Positions 1-8,603 of a stretch of 52,854 bases of DNA are shown here, one piece after another (positions within the stretch are counted from its first letter, which is position 1; each line of letters begins with the position of its first letter). The notes under the pieces were generated by a model that saw nothing but the letters and a program-made list of their open reading frames with translations, did no database searches and was not told where the DNA came from. A program made the translations under genes and the position numbers. Source of the stretch: CAITSH01 sp964385505 (lineage in GTDB: Bacteria; Pseudomonadota; Gammaproteobacteria; Burkholderiales; SG8-39); contig CAYLPI010000008.1 of NCBI GenBank assembly GCA_964385505.1, positions 1 through 52,854 of the forward strand. Reading direction: 5' to 3'.

Positions 1-39
1 CTCTGCGCCCTCTGTGGCTAACGGCCTTTTTTGTACGCC

Positions 40-816
40 ATGAAGCCGCTCCAGCCCGTTTCCGCGCGCATCCGCGCACTGCTGGGCATTGCGTTTTTCG
101 CGCTGTTCTTCGCGGTTTGGGGCTTTTTCACCTATGGCGGCCATGTGCCGCCACAATTCCTTGCCAGCCCGACCGCGATGGTGAGGGAGGGCTGGGTGCT
201 GCTGACCGAGTACGGCTTCATCAAGGACATCGGCATGACGGTGTGGCGTGTACTGGGCGGTTTTGTCATCGCTGCGGCGCTGGCTGTACCGCTTGGCATT
301 GCGATGGGTGCCTACAAGCCGGTGGAGGCTTTTTTCGAGCCTTTTGTGTCCTTCGCGCGCTACCTGCCGGCCTCGGCCTTCATTCCGCTGCTGATTTTGT
401 GGGCCGGCATAGGCGAGGCGCAAAAGCTGCTGGTGATTTTCATCGGTTCGTTTTTCCAGATCGTGTTGATGGTCATGGTGGCAGTGGGCAACAGCCGGCG
501 TGACCTGGTCGAGGCGGCGTACACGCTGGGTGCCAGCGATAGCGGCGTCATCCGCCGCGTGCTGATTCCCGGCAGCGCGCCGGAAATTGCCGAAATCCTG
601 CGCCTGGTGCTGGGCTGGGCCTGGACCTACGTCATCGTCGCCGAACTCATAGGTTCGTCCAGCGGCATCGGCCACATGATCATCGAGAGCCAGTCGCTGC
701 TCAATACCGGCCAGATCATTTTCGGCATCATCATCATCGGTTTCATCGGCCTGATTTCGGACTTTTTATTCAAGTTCACCAACCAGCGCCTGTTCCCGTG
801 GAGCCTGTTGAAGTGA
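40..816 (+). CDS. ABC transporter permease, sulfonate/nitrate/taurine type (SsuC/TauC-like)
   Basis: This is the inner-membrane permease of a binding-protein-dependent importer. The protein has about 258 residues and several hydrophobic helices. The central part carries the EAA-type loop that contacts the ATPase: it reads EAAYTLGASDSGVIRRVLIP, as expected for the SsuC/TauC/NrtB family. The N-terminal membrane segment begins close to residue 15. I chose ATG at 40; a TTG at 31 is in frame but less likely. The end overlaps the ATPase gene (GTGA), so the two are translationally coupled. No solute-binding protein lies next to it inside the window; it may be upstream. The substrate cannot be read from the sequence; sulfonates, nitrate, taurine and riboflavin or pyrimidine precursors are all transported by this family. 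Confidence 0.85.
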   Translation: MKPLQPVSARIRALLGIAFFALFFAVWGFFTYGGHVPPQFLASPTAMVREGWVLLTEYGFIKDIGMTVWRVLGGFVIAAALAVPLGIAMGAYKPVEAFFEPFVSFARYLPASAFIPLLILWAGIGEAQKLLVIFIGSFFQIVLMVMVAVGNSRRDLVEAAYTLGASDSGVIRRVLIPGSAPEIAEILRLVLGWAWTYVIVAELIGSSSGIGHMIIESQSLLNTGQIIFGIIIIGFIGLISDFLFKFTNQRLFPWSLLK

Positions 817-1604
817 GCAAGCTTGCCATTGAGGGCGTCGCGCGCACTTTTCCCGGCACGCGCGGCGGTGTGCCGACGCAGGCTTTGCTGCCGGTTGACT
901 TGCGTGTCGAGGACAACGACTTCATCACCATTCTCGGTCCTTCGGGCTGCGGCAAATCGACACTGCTGCGCATCGTCGCCGGCCTTGACCAGCCGAGTGC
1001 GGGCAGGGTGTTGCTTGACGGCCAGCCGGTGGCCGGGCCGGGACCGGACCGCGGCATGGTGTTCCAGTCCTATACGCTGTTCCCGTGGCTGACTGTGCGC
1101 CAGAACATCTGTTTCGGTCTGCGTGAAAAAGGCATGTCCGAGGCCGAACAGGCGCAAAAGAGCGACTACTTCATAGCCCAGACCGGTTTGCGCGGCTTCG
1201 AGCAGCATTTTCCGAAACAATTGTCAGGCGGCATGCAGCAGCGCACGGCGCTGGCGCGGGCGCTCGTCAATGACCCGAAAATCCTGCTGCTTGACGAGCC
1301 CTTCGGCGCGCTCGACAACCAGACGCGCGCGCTGATGCAAGAATTGCTACTGGGCATCTGGGAGGCCGATCGCAAGACGGTGCTGTTCGTGACCCATGAT
1401 ATCGACGAATCGATTTTCATGGCCAGCCGCGTCGTGGTGATGAGCGCGCGCCCCGGGCGCATCAAGGCTGACATCCGCATCGAACTGCCGCATCCGCGCC
1501 TGTATACGGTCAAGACCACGCCGGCTTTCTCCGACTATAAGGCGCGCCTGACCGAGGATATCCGCGTCGAATCGATCAAAACCATCAACATGGGCGTGGT
1601 CTGA
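813..1604 (+). CDS. ABC transporter ATP-binding protein, SsuB/TauB/NrtD-like
   Basis: This is the cytoplasmic ATPase that powers the importer whose permease gene precedes it. All ABC signatures are intact in the 263-residue product: Walker A GPSGCGKST at about 42-50, Q-loop at Gln85 (QSYTLFPW), signature LSGGMQQR at 137-144, Walker B ILLLDEP at 157-163 with D-loop GALD, and the switch His in FVTHDIDE. The pattern is typical of COG1116. I chose the GTG at 813, whose bases overlap the permease stop codon, because a GGAG lies about 9 bases upstream. An in-frame GTG at 798 would add five residues but has no ribosome binding site. Confidence 0.88.
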   Translation: MSKLAIEGVARTFPGTRGGVPTQALLPVDLRVEDNDFITILGPSGCGKSTLLRIVAGLDQPSAGRVLLDGQPVAGPGPDRGMVFQSYTLFPWLTVRQNICFGLREKGMSEAEQAQKSDYFIAQTGLRGFEQHFPKQLSGGMQQRTALARALVNDPKILLLDEPFGALDNQTRALMQELLLGIWEADRKTVLFVTHDIDESIFMASRVVVMSARPGRIKADIRIELPHPRLYTVKTTPAFSDYKARLTEDIRVESIKTINMGVV

Positions 1605-1652
1605 CGCACCGGCAGGCGCAGGCATTTTTCAAGCGCTCGTGCGGTATTGGCA

Positions 1653-1681
1653 TTGAGGCCGGCGTCGATTTCCTGTAGACT
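1653..1681 (+). promoter_or_regulatory. Candidate sigma70 promoter upstream of pyrG
   Basis: TTGAGG at 1653-1658 and TAGACT at 1676-1681 are separated by 17 bases. Each hexamer matches the consensus at four of six positions. The pair lies 27 bases before the pyrG start and after the ABC operon ends, which is the right place for the promoter of the pyrG-kdsA-eno group. This rests on sequence match only. Confidence 0.35.
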
Positions 1682-1707
1682 CCGTCATCCCTACTGCCTG
1701 TAGGCAC

Positions 1708-3378
1708 ATGACTAAATACGTTTTCGTTACCGGTGGTGTTGTTTCCTCTCTGGGGAAAGGCATAGCCGCCGCTTCTCTCGCCGCGATTCTCGAATCCCGC
1801 GGCCTCAAAGTCACCAACATCAAGCTGGACCCCTATATCAACGTTGATCCGGGCACCATGAGCCCGTTTCAGCACGGGGAGGTGTTTGTCACCGAGGATG
1901 GCGCAGAGACCGACCTGGACCTTGGCCACTACGAGCGCTTCAGCAAGGCTCGCATGCGCAAGGCCAACAACTTCACCACCGGCCAGATCTACGAGAGCGT
2001 GATCAAGAAGGAGCGCCGCGGGGAATACCTCGGCCGCACCGTCCAGGTCATCCCGCACATCACCGACGAAATCAAGACCTTCATCGCCAGGGGCGGCGAG
2101 GGTGCCGATGTGGCCATCGTCGAGGTCGGCGGGACGGTCGGTGACATCGAGTCGCTGCCTTTTCTCGAAGCCATCCGCCAGATGGGCATGGAACTCGGCT
2201 CCGAGAACACCTGCTACGTCCACCTGACGCTGGTGCCCTACATTGCTTCGGCCGGCGAGATCAAGACCAAGCCGACGCAGCATTCGGTCAAGGAATTGCG
2301 CCAGATCGGCATCCAGCCGGACACCCTGCTGTGCCGCTCCGACCGGCCCATTCCGGAGGACGAGCGGCGCAAAATTGCGCTCTTCACCAACGTGCCGGTC
2401 AATGCCGTCATTTCGGTCTGGGACGTTGATTCGATTTACAAGATTCCCTACATGCTGCACCAGCAGATGCTCGATGAGATCGTCTGCCACAAGCTGCACC
2501 TGCTGGCGCGCCCGGCCGACCTCAAGGTATGGAAGCGCCTGGTCGAGGCGCTGGAGCATCCGCAGCACGAGATCACCATCGCCATGGTCGGCAAGTACGT
2601 CGATCTGACCGACTCCTACAAGTCGCTGAACGAGGCGCTGCTGCACGCCGGCATACATACGAAGTGCAAGGTCACCATACGCTATGTCGATTCGGAGGAG
2701 ATCGAGCGCTCCGGCCTGGTTGATTCGTTGTTCGGCATCGATGCGGTGCTGGTGCCGGGTGGCTTTGGCGTGCGCGGGGTCGAAGGCAAGATCAAGGCCA
2801 TCCAGTACGCGCGCGAAAACAAGATTCCCTACCTCGGCATCTGCCTTGGCATGCAACTGGCGGTGATCGAGCATGCGCGCCACTGCGCCGGCCTCGCCGA
2901 GGCCAACAGCACCGAGTTCGATCCTGCCACGCCGCAACCGGTGGTGGCGCTGATCACCGAGTGGCGCGACAAGGACGGCAAGGCCGAGACGCGCGACGCC
3001 AATTCCGACCTTGGCGGCACCATGCGCCTTGGTGCACAGCCGGCCGATGTCGTGCCCGACACCCAGGTCGAGCGCATTTACGGCGGCAAAGTCATCAACG
3101 AGCGGCATCGCCATCGTTACGAGGTTAACAACCATTACCTGCCGCGCATCGAGGCGGCGGGAATGGTGGTGTCGGCGCGCGCCCGCGTCAAGAGCGGCGG
3201 CGAGACACTGTGTGAAATGGTCGAGCTGCCGTCCCACCCGTGGTTCATCGGCTGCCAGTTCCATCCGGAGTTTTCGTCCTCGCCGCGCGACGGCCATCCG
3301 CTGTTCAAGTCGTTTGTCGAAGCAGCACTCGCGCACCAGAAAGGCGCGACGGCACAGCCCCTGTCCGCGGTGGCGTAA
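1708..3378 (+). CDS. pyrG: CTP synthase
   Basis: Converts UTP to CTP using ATP and ammonia released from glutamine; it is the last step of de novo pyrimidine nucleotide synthesis. The 556-residue protein has the two expected parts. The N-terminal synthase domain starts MTKYVFVTGG and has its P-loop around SSLGKG (Lys17). The C-terminal class I glutamine amidotransferase domain has nucleophile Cys379 in PYLGICLGMQ and the His-Glu pair in CQFHPEFSS. The gene overlaps kdsA by one base (TAATG). The order pyrG-kdsA-eno-ftsB is common in betaproteobacteria and supports all four calls. Confidence 0.98.
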   Translation: MTKYVFVTGGVVSSLGKGIAAASLAAILESRGLKVTNIKLDPYINVDPGTMSPFQHGEVFVTEDGAETDLDLGHYERFSKARMRKANNFTTGQIYESVIKKERRGEYLGRTVQVIPHITDEIKTFIARGGEGADVAIVEVGGTVGDIESLPFLEAIRQMGMELGSENTCYVHLTLVPYIASAGEIKTKPTQHSVKELRQIGIQPDTLLCRSDRPIPEDERRKIALFTNVPVNAVISVWDVDSIYKIPYMLHQQMLDEIVCHKLHLLARPADLKVWKRLVEALEHPQHEITIAMVGKYVDLTDSYKSLNEALLHAGIHTKCKVTIRYVDSEEIERSGLVDSLFGIDAVLVPGGFGVRGVEGKIKAIQYARENKIPYLGICLGMQLAVIEHARHCAGLAEANSTEFDPATPQPVVALITEWRDKDGKAETRDANSDLGGTMRLGAQPADVVPDTQVERIYGGKVINERHRHRYEVNNHYLPRIEAAGMVVSARARVKSGGETLCEMVELPSHPWFIGCQFHPEFSSSPRDGHPLFKSFVEAALAHQKGATAQPLSAVA

Positions 3379-4214
3379 TGAAACTGTGTGGATTCGAAGC
3401 CGGACTGGACCAGCCGGTGTTCCTCATCGCCGGTCCCTGCGTCATCGAATCGCGCGACATGGCCTTCGACACGGCCGGCAAGTTGAAGGAAATCTGCGCC
3501 GCGGTCGGTGTGCCCTTCATCTACAAGTCGTCCTACGACAAGGCCAACCGCAGCTCGGACAAATCCTACCGCGGCCTCGGCATGGACAAGGGCCTGGAGA
3601 TTCTTGCCGACGTCAAAAAGCAACTGGCCGTGCCGGTACTGACCGATGTGCATGCGATTGACGAAATCGCCGCCGTCGCCGCCACCGTCGATGTGCTGCA
3701 GACGCCGGCGTTTTTGTGCCGCCAGACCGATTTCATCCACGCCGTCGCCCGCGCCGGCAAGCCGGTGAACATCAAGAAGGGCCAGTTTCTCGCCCCCGGC
3801 GACATGAAAAACGTCGTCGACAAGGCGCGCGAGGCGAGCGGCACCGACAACATCTTGGTGTGCGAGCGCGGCGTGTCATTCGGTTACAACAACCTCGTTT
3901 CCGACATGCGTTCGCTCGCCATCATGCGCGACACCGCCTGCCCGGTGGTGTTTGACGCCACGCACTCGGTGCAGTTGCCCGGCGGGCAGGGTACCTCCAG
4001 CGGCGGCCAGCGCGAGTTCGTGCCGGTGCTGGCGCGCGCCGCGGTCGCCGCCGGTATTGCCGGCTTGTTCATGGAAACCCACCCGGACCCGGCCAAGGCC
4101 TTGGCCGACGGACCCAATGCCTGGCCGCTCGGGCTGATGAAGCCCCTGCTCGAAACACTCAAAGCCCTCGATGCGCTGGTGAAAGGCCGGGGACTGGCGG
4201 AACAACAGCTTTAA
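3378..4214 (+). CDS. kdsA: 3-deoxy-8-phosphooctulonate synthase (KDO8P synthase)
   Basis: Condenses phosphoenolpyruvate with arabinose 5-phosphate to make KDO 8-phosphate, the precursor of the inner-core sugar of lipopolysaccharide. The 278-residue product shows the family hallmarks: FLIAGPCVIES near the N-terminus, YKSSYDKANRSS, the LTDVH segment, FLCRQTDFI, IKKGQFLAP and the C-terminal METHPDP. I set the start at the ATG overlapping the pyrG stop codon; this gives the normal family length, whereas upstream in-frame codons would only extend into pyrG. It shows that the organism is Gram-negative with a KDO-containing LPS. Confidence 0.97.
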   Translation: MKLCGFEAGLDQPVFLIAGPCVIESRDMAFDTAGKLKEICAAVGVPFIYKSSYDKANRSSDKSYRGLGMDKGLEILADVKKQLAVPVLTDVHAIDEIAAVAATVDVLQTPAFLCRQTDFIHAVARAGKPVNIKKGQFLAPGDMKNVVDKAREASGTDNILVCERGVSFGYNNLVSDMRSLAIMRDTACPVVFDATHSVQLPGGQGTSSGGQREFVPVLARAAVAAGIAGLFMETHPDPAKALADGPNAWPLGLMKPLLETLKALDALVKGRGLAEQQL

Positions 4215-4250
4215 GCGACGACATATAACATACATACAAGAGGCTGAACC

Positions 4251-5534
4251 ATGAGCTCGATAGTCGATGTGGTGGCAAGGGAAATTCTCGATTCGCGCGG
4301 CAACCCGACGGTGGAAGCCGATGTCCTGCTCGAGTCGGGCGTGATGGGGCGCGCCGCCGTGCCCTCGGGCGCTTCCACCGGCAGTCGCGAGGCGCTGGAG
4401 TTGCGCGACAAGGATGCCGGTCGCTACGGCGGCAAGGGCGTGCTGACGGCGATCGAGCACATCAATACCGAGATTTCCGAATCCATCATGGGCCTCGATG
4501 CAGTCGAGCAGAGCTTCATCGACCGCATCCTCATCGATCTCGATGGCACCGAGAACAAGGCGCGCCTGGGCGCCAATTCTATGCTTGCGGTGTCGATGGC
4601 GGTGGCCAAGGCTGCGGCCGAGGAGTGCGGCCTGCCGCTGTACCGCTATTTCGGCGGCTCGGGTTCAATGCAGATGCCGGTACCGATGATGAATGTCATC
4701 AACGGCGGCGCGCACGCCAACAACAGCCTCGACATGCAGGAGTTCATGATCATCCCGACCGGGATGCAGAGCTTTCGCGAGGCCGTGCGCTGCGGCGCCG
4801 AGATATTCCAGGTGCTGAAAAAACTCATCGACGGCAAAGGCATGCCGACCACCGTTGGCGACGAAGGCGGCTTTGCGCCCAACCTGCCGAGCCATGCCGC
4901 CGCGCTCGATCTCATCCTCGAAGCCATCGACAAGGCCGGTTATCAGGCCGGCACCGACGTCGTGCTGGGCCTCGATTGCGCCAGTTCGGAGTTTTACAAA
5001 GACGGACGCTATGTGCTCGGTGGCGAGAACCTGCAATTGAGTTCGGGCGAGTTTGTCGACTATCTCGCCACGCTGGCCGACAAGTACCCGATCATCAGCA
5101 TCGAGGACGGCATGGCCGAGAACGACTGGGAGGGCTGGCGCACGCTGACCGAGCGCCTCGGGCGCAAGGTGCAACTGGTCGGTGACGACTTGTTCGTCAC
5201 CAATACCAGGATATTGCGCGAGGGCATACAGCTTGGCGTCGCCAATTCCATCCTGATCAAGGTCAACCAGATCGGCACGCTGACCGAGACCTTCGCCGCG
5301 ATCGAGATGGCCAAGCGCGCCGGGTATACCTCGGTCATATCGCACCGCTCCGGCGAGACCGAAGACACCACCATCGCCGATATCGCCGTCGGCACCAACG
5401 CGCTGCAGATCAAGACCGGCTCGCTGTCTCGCTCCGATCGCGTGGCCAAATACAACCAGTTGCTGCGCATCGAGGAAGACCTTGGCGATGCCGCCAGCTA
5501 TCCGGGTCGTGAGGCGTTTTACCAGTTGAGGTAA
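4251..5534 (+). CDS. eno: Enolase (phosphopyruvate hydratase)
   Basis: Interconverts 2-phosphoglycerate and phosphoenolpyruvate in glycolysis and gluconeogenesis. In Gram-negative bacteria it is often also part of the RNA degradosome. The 427-residue product is full length. It contains the N-terminal EILDSRGNPTVE, the GDEGGFAPN loop with an acid/base Glu, the Mg-binding SIEDG segment, and the enolase signature ILIKVNQIGTLTE with the catalytic Lys, followed by SHRSGETED. It starts at an ATG 36 bases after kdsA with a purine-rich AAGAGG upstream. Its product phosphoenolpyruvate is the substrate of the preceding kdsA enzyme. Confidence 0.98.
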   Translation: MSSIVDVVAREILDSRGNPTVEADVLLESGVMGRAAVPSGASTGSREALELRDKDAGRYGGKGVLTAIEHINTEISESIMGLDAVEQSFIDRILIDLDGTENKARLGANSMLAVSMAVAKAAAEECGLPLYRYFGGSGSMQMPVPMMNVINGGAHANNSLDMQEFMIIPTGMQSFREAVRCGAEIFQVLKKLIDGKGMPTTVGDEGGFAPNLPSHAAALDLILEAIDKAGYQAGTDVVLGLDCASSEFYKDGRYVLGGENLQLSSGEFVDYLATLADKYPIISIEDGMAENDWEGWRTLTERLGRKVQLVGDDLFVTNTRILREGIQLGVANSILIKVNQIGTLTETFAAIEMAKRAGYTSVISHRSGETEDTTIADIAVGTNALQIKTGSLSRSDRVAKYNQLLRIEEDLGDAASYPGREAFYQLR

Positions 5535-5548
5535 GTGGTATTGGAGCA

Positions 5549-5563
5549 AGGGGGCGATGCCCC
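5549..5563 (+). terminator. Weak terminator-like hairpin after eno
   Basis: GGGGC and GCCCC at 5551-5563 form a 5-bp GC stem around a 3-base loop, followed by a short ATTT. The stem is short and the T tract poor, so termination here would be partial at best. ftsB follows 100 bases later in the same direction. Confidence 0.25.
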
Positions 5564-5662
5564 ATTTGCCCCCCCACATCGGAGACCGTTGCGAGGGCGC
5601 TATGCATAACAGTTGCAAATGTTCCTGTCTTTGTTTGCACTCGCCAACGGCCTGCTAGGGAC

Positions 5663-5968
5663 ATGAAAGTCCTAGCCGGCATATTTGCATGCCTGATCGT
5701 GCTGATCCAGTACCCGCTCTGGCTGGGCAAGGGCGGCTGGATCAAGGTCTGGGACATCGACCGCCAGGTCAGCGAGCAAAAAAACCGCAACGAAAAACTG
5801 GTGGTGCGCAACACATCGCTGGATGCCGAGGTGCGCGACCTGAAGCAAGGGTCCGAGGCGATAGAAGAGCGCGCGCGCTACGAACTGGGCATGGTCAAGC
5901 AGGACGAAGTGTTCTTCCAGATCGTCACCAAGACCCCGTCCCCACCGCTGCAGGGTCCAAAAAAATAG
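5663..5968 (+). CDS. ftsB: Cell division protein FtsB
   Basis: A small bitopic septal-ring protein that forms a complex with FtsL and FtsQ and helps activate septal peptidoglycan synthesis. The 101-residue product has the classic layout: one N-terminal membrane segment (about residues 4-18), then a coiled-coil region from about residue 32 to 70 (RQVSEQKNRNEKLVVRNTSL onward), then the conserved Glu-rich RARYELGMVKQDEVFFQ motif. The position right after eno is the usual one in beta- and gammaproteobacteria. The C-terminal tail is short and basic. Confidence 0.93.
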   Translation: MKVLAGIFACLIVLIQYPLWLGKGGWIKVWDIDRQVSEQKNRNEKLVVRNTSLDAEVRDLKQGSEAIEERARYELGMVKQDEVFFQIVTKTPSPPLQGPKK

Positions 5969-6036
5969 CCTGCGCAATGGCTGAAAACGCCCGCCTGGCG
6001 GCGCTTTCCAGTTAATTGCCCTTCCGGAGGAGAGGC

Positions 6037-7401
6037 ATGAATCTGTACAGCAAGCTGCAGCAACGCGCGGCCGAGGGCCGGCCCCTGCGCGTCGGCCTCA
6101 TCGGCGCCGGCAAGTTTGGTGCGATGTATCTGGCACAGGTGCCGAAGACGCCGGGCCTGCACCTCGTCGGCATCGCCGACCTCGTGCCGGCAGCCGCCAA
6201 AGCCAATCTTGAGCGCGTCGGCTGGAAGCCGGCGCAATGCGCGGCAAGTTCTCTCGATGATGCCCTGGCAAAAGGCAATACCCATCTTGGCGAGGACTGG
6301 CAGGCGCTGGTGCGTCATCCGGGTGTGGACATCATTGTCGAGTGCACCGGCAACCCGATTGCCGCGGTCGAGCACTGCCTGTACGCCTTTGCCAACGGCA
6401 AGCATGTCGTCAATGTCACGGTAGAAGCCGATGCGTTTTGCGGGCCGCTGCTGGCGCGCAAGGCTGCCGCGGCCGGTGTGATCTACAGTCTTGCCTATGG
6501 CGATCAGCCGGCGCTGATTTGCGAACTGGTGGACTGGGCGCGCGCTGCGGGCTTTCCGGTGGTGGCGGCAGGCCGCGGCCACAAGTGGCTGCCGCACTTT
6601 GCGCAATCGACACCCGAGACGGTGTGGGGCCATTACGGACTGGCGCCCGAAGTGGCCAGGACCGGCGGCCTCAATCCGAAAATGTTCAACTCTTTTCTCG
6701 ATGGCTCCAAGCCGGCAATAGAGAGCACGGCGGTGTGCAATGCCACCGGCCTCGTAGCGCCGCCGGACGGTCTGACCTACCCGGCGGCCTCGGTCGATGA
6801 CATTCCCTTTGTCTGTCGCCCGATCGGCGAGGGCGGTGTGCTGCACCAGAAGGGACAGGTCGAGGTCATTTCCTCGCTGGAAAAAGACGGACGGGTCATT
6901 CCCTATGACATCCGCTTCGGCGTGTTTGTCGTGTTCGAGGGCGACACCGAATACATTCGCAACTGCTTCAAGGAATACATGGTGCGCACCGACCCGTCGG
7001 GGCGTTACGCCTGCCTGTACAAGCGCTGGCACCTGATCGGCCTCGAAGTCGGCATCTCGGTTGCGTCGGTCGGCCTGCGTGGTGAGTCAACGGGCGCGGC
7101 GACCTGCTTCAACGCCGACGTGGTGGCCACCGCCAAACGCGATCTCAAGGCCGGCGAAATGCTCGACGGCGAGGGCGGCTACACGGTGCACGGCAAATTG
7201 TTCCAGGCGAAAAAATCCATCGCGCTGGGCGGCCTGCCGCTCGGCCTGGCGCACGAAGTCAGGCTGCTGCGTCCGGTGAAACAGGGTCAGTCGCTCACCT
7301 GGGCCGATGTCGCCATCGACGAGACACTGCCTGCATACAAGATCCGCCGTGAAATGGAGGGCTTGTTCGCCGCCGACCCGGGCGTCGCGCGCGCGGTCTG
7401 A
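6037..7401 (+). CDS. NAD(P)-binding SAF-domain oxidoreductase (COG4091, homoserine-dehydrogenase-like)
   Basis: A 454-residue protein with an N-terminal Rossmann fold (VGLIGAGKFGAMYLAQ) that resembles homoserine dehydrogenase. The middle part has the substrate-domain segment FGVFVVFEGDTEYIRN. The C-terminal SAF-type domain (about residues 365-430) includes AKRDLKAGEMLDGEGGYTV. The family is usually annotated as predicted homoserine dehydrogenase or, wrongly, as an FlgA-like flagellar protein because of the SAF domain. Members generally act on small branched or sugar-derived acids; the substrate is unknown here. The ATG at 6037 is preceded by a strong GGAGGAGAGG. The neighbouring genes do not suggest threonine synthesis. 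Confidence 0.75.
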   Translation: MNLYSKLQQRAAEGRPLRVGLIGAGKFGAMYLAQVPKTPGLHLVGIADLVPAAAKANLERVGWKPAQCAASSLDDALAKGNTHLGEDWQALVRHPGVDIIVECTGNPIAAVEHCLYAFANGKHVVNVTVEADAFCGPLLARKAAAAGVIYSLAYGDQPALICELVDWARAAGFPVVAAGRGHKWLPHFAQSTPETVWGHYGLAPEVARTGGLNPKMFNSFLDGSKPAIESTAVCNATGLVAPPDGLTYPAASVDDIPFVCRPIGEGGVLHQKGQVEVISSLEKDGRVIPYDIRFGVFVVFEGDTEYIRNCFKEYMVRTDPSGRYACLYKRWHLIGLEVGISVASVGLRGESTGAATCFNADVVATAKRDLKAGEMLDGEGGYTVHGKLFQAKKSIALGGLPLGLAHEVRLLRPVKQGQSLTWADVAIDETLPAYKIRREMEGLFAADPGVARAV

Positions 7402-7420
7402 GGCCAAGCCGTAAAGCCTG

Positions 7421-8347
7421 CTAGGCCGAGGCCGCCTTCGCCGCTGCTTTTTCAGCATCCGCCGCGACGGCTGCGGCCACCATCGCCGCCCGCGTATCCG
7501 GCGTCTCCAGGCTGATGCGTCCCAGCGCGCCGCTGCGATAGTCGGCCAGCAGCGTCAGCGCGGCCTTTTCGAAATCGGGTCCGACGCCCTTGAGCAAATA
7601 GCCGCGCTTCACGGCGATGGCCTCGATCAGGGCAACACCATCCTGCGCCTGTCCGTCCGTGACAGCCTGTTCCGCCGGAAAGCCGTAGCGCGCCATCAGC
7701 GCCTGCGGGTAGCGCACGAGCAGCAGGTCGGCGAGAAACACCGATACTTCGGAATCAATGTAGGCGCCGGTGCCGACCATGTTGCTCGCGGCGAGCATCA
7801 GGCCGTCGCTCTCGTGCTTGATGCGCGGCCACATCAGCCCCGGCGTGTCGGTGAGCCAGGCGGTGCTGGACAAATCGTAGCGGTGCAAGAGCTTGGTGAC
7901 CGCCGGTTCATCGCCGACCTTGGCCGTACGCTTTTTCATCAGCGCATTGATCAGCGTCGATTTGCCGACGTTGGGCACGCCCATGATCAACATGCGCAGC
8001 GCCTTGAGCTTGCCGGTGCGGTGCGGTGCGAGGGCCTGCGCCTCGGCAATGACCTTGGCCGCGTCGCCCGGCTTTTTGCACGATATGGCGATGGCACGCG
8101 TGGTCGGCTGCGCGTTGTAAAAATCCAGCCAGTCGCGCGTCACTGCGGTGTCAGCGGCGTCGGCCTTGTTGAGCACGCGCAGGCAGGGGCGCTGCCGCAG
8201 CTCGCGCATTTTTTGTATGGCCGGATTCGAACTGGCCATGGGGCAGCGGGCGTCGAGCACCTCGATCACGACATCGTGATCGGCCATGGCTTTCTTGGCC
8301 TTGTCGACGGCCCTGACCATGTGACCCGGAAACCAGTTGATGGACAT
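7421..8347 (-). CDS. ylqF: Ribosome biogenesis GTPase, YlqF/RbgA family
   Basis: A circularly permuted GTPase of the YlqF/YawG group, which in characterised members helps late assembly of the large ribosomal subunit. The permuted motif order is visible in the 308-residue product: G4 (VLNKAD) comes first, then G5-like ISCKKPG, G1 GVPNVGKST, and G3 DTPGLMWP. The N-terminus INWFPGHMVRA is typical of the family. The C-terminal Ala-rich tail (ADAEKAAAKAASA) is probably flexible. It is transcribed divergently from the Bug receptor gene at 8604. Confidence 0.9.
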   Translation of the reverse strand: MSINWFPGHMVRAVDKAKKAMADHDVVIEVLDARCPMASSNPAIQKMRELRQRPCLRVLNKADAADTAVTRDWLDFYNAQPTTRAIAISCKKPGDAAKVIAEAQALAPHRTGKLKALRMLIMGVPNVGKSTLINALMKKRTAKVGDEPAVTKLLHRYDLSSTAWLTDTPGLMWPRIKHESDGLMLAASNMVGTGAYIDSEVSVFLADLLLVRYPQALMARYGFPAEQAVTDGQAQDGVALIEAIAVKRGYLLKGVGPDFEKAALTLLADYRSGALGRISLETPDTRAAMVAAAVAADAEKAAAKAASA

Positions 8348-8400
8348 GCGATGGCGCTTTCAGGTGAGATTGTTTCAGGAACCGCCGGTCAGCATTGCAC

Positions 8401-8419
8401 AACGTTACCCAACGTTACC
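8401..8419. repeat. Two direct repeats AACGTTACC with 10-base spacing
   Basis: AACGTTACC occurs at 8401-8409 and again at 8411-8419. The repeats are one helical turn apart, and each contains the self-complementary AACGTT. They lie between the divergent ylqF-like gene and the Bug receptor gene, so they could be an operator. No regulator gene is adjacent. Confidence 0.5.
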
Positions 8420-8550
8420 ATAGGCCGCAGCACGCAATGCCGGTGCGTTGCAGGGCGGCGGGCGGTGACGACAGTGTTACTGGTGGTCCGTGGCCGTTCA
8501 GGTAAAATCCACGCTGTTTGCACAGCGGTCCGCCAGTTGAGTCCGCACGC

Positions 8551-8570
8551 ACGGCAACAGACGGCAACAG
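8551..8570. repeat. Perfect 10-bp tandem duplication before the Bug receptor gene
   Basis: ACGGCAACAG occurs twice in tandem (8551-8560 and 8561-8570), about 20 bases before the ribosome binding site of the gene at 8604. It probably lies in the leader of that mRNA. Function unknown; it may be a simple slippage duplication. Confidence 0.5.
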
Positions 8571-8603
8571 ACACCACATGAAACACCAACAAGGAGGCTT
8601 CAA

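Noticed and set aside
1..30. CTCTGCGCCCTCTGTGGCTAA at the window start resembles a dispersed intergenic repeat.
   Set aside because: Only one partial copy at the window edge; nothing to compare it with here.
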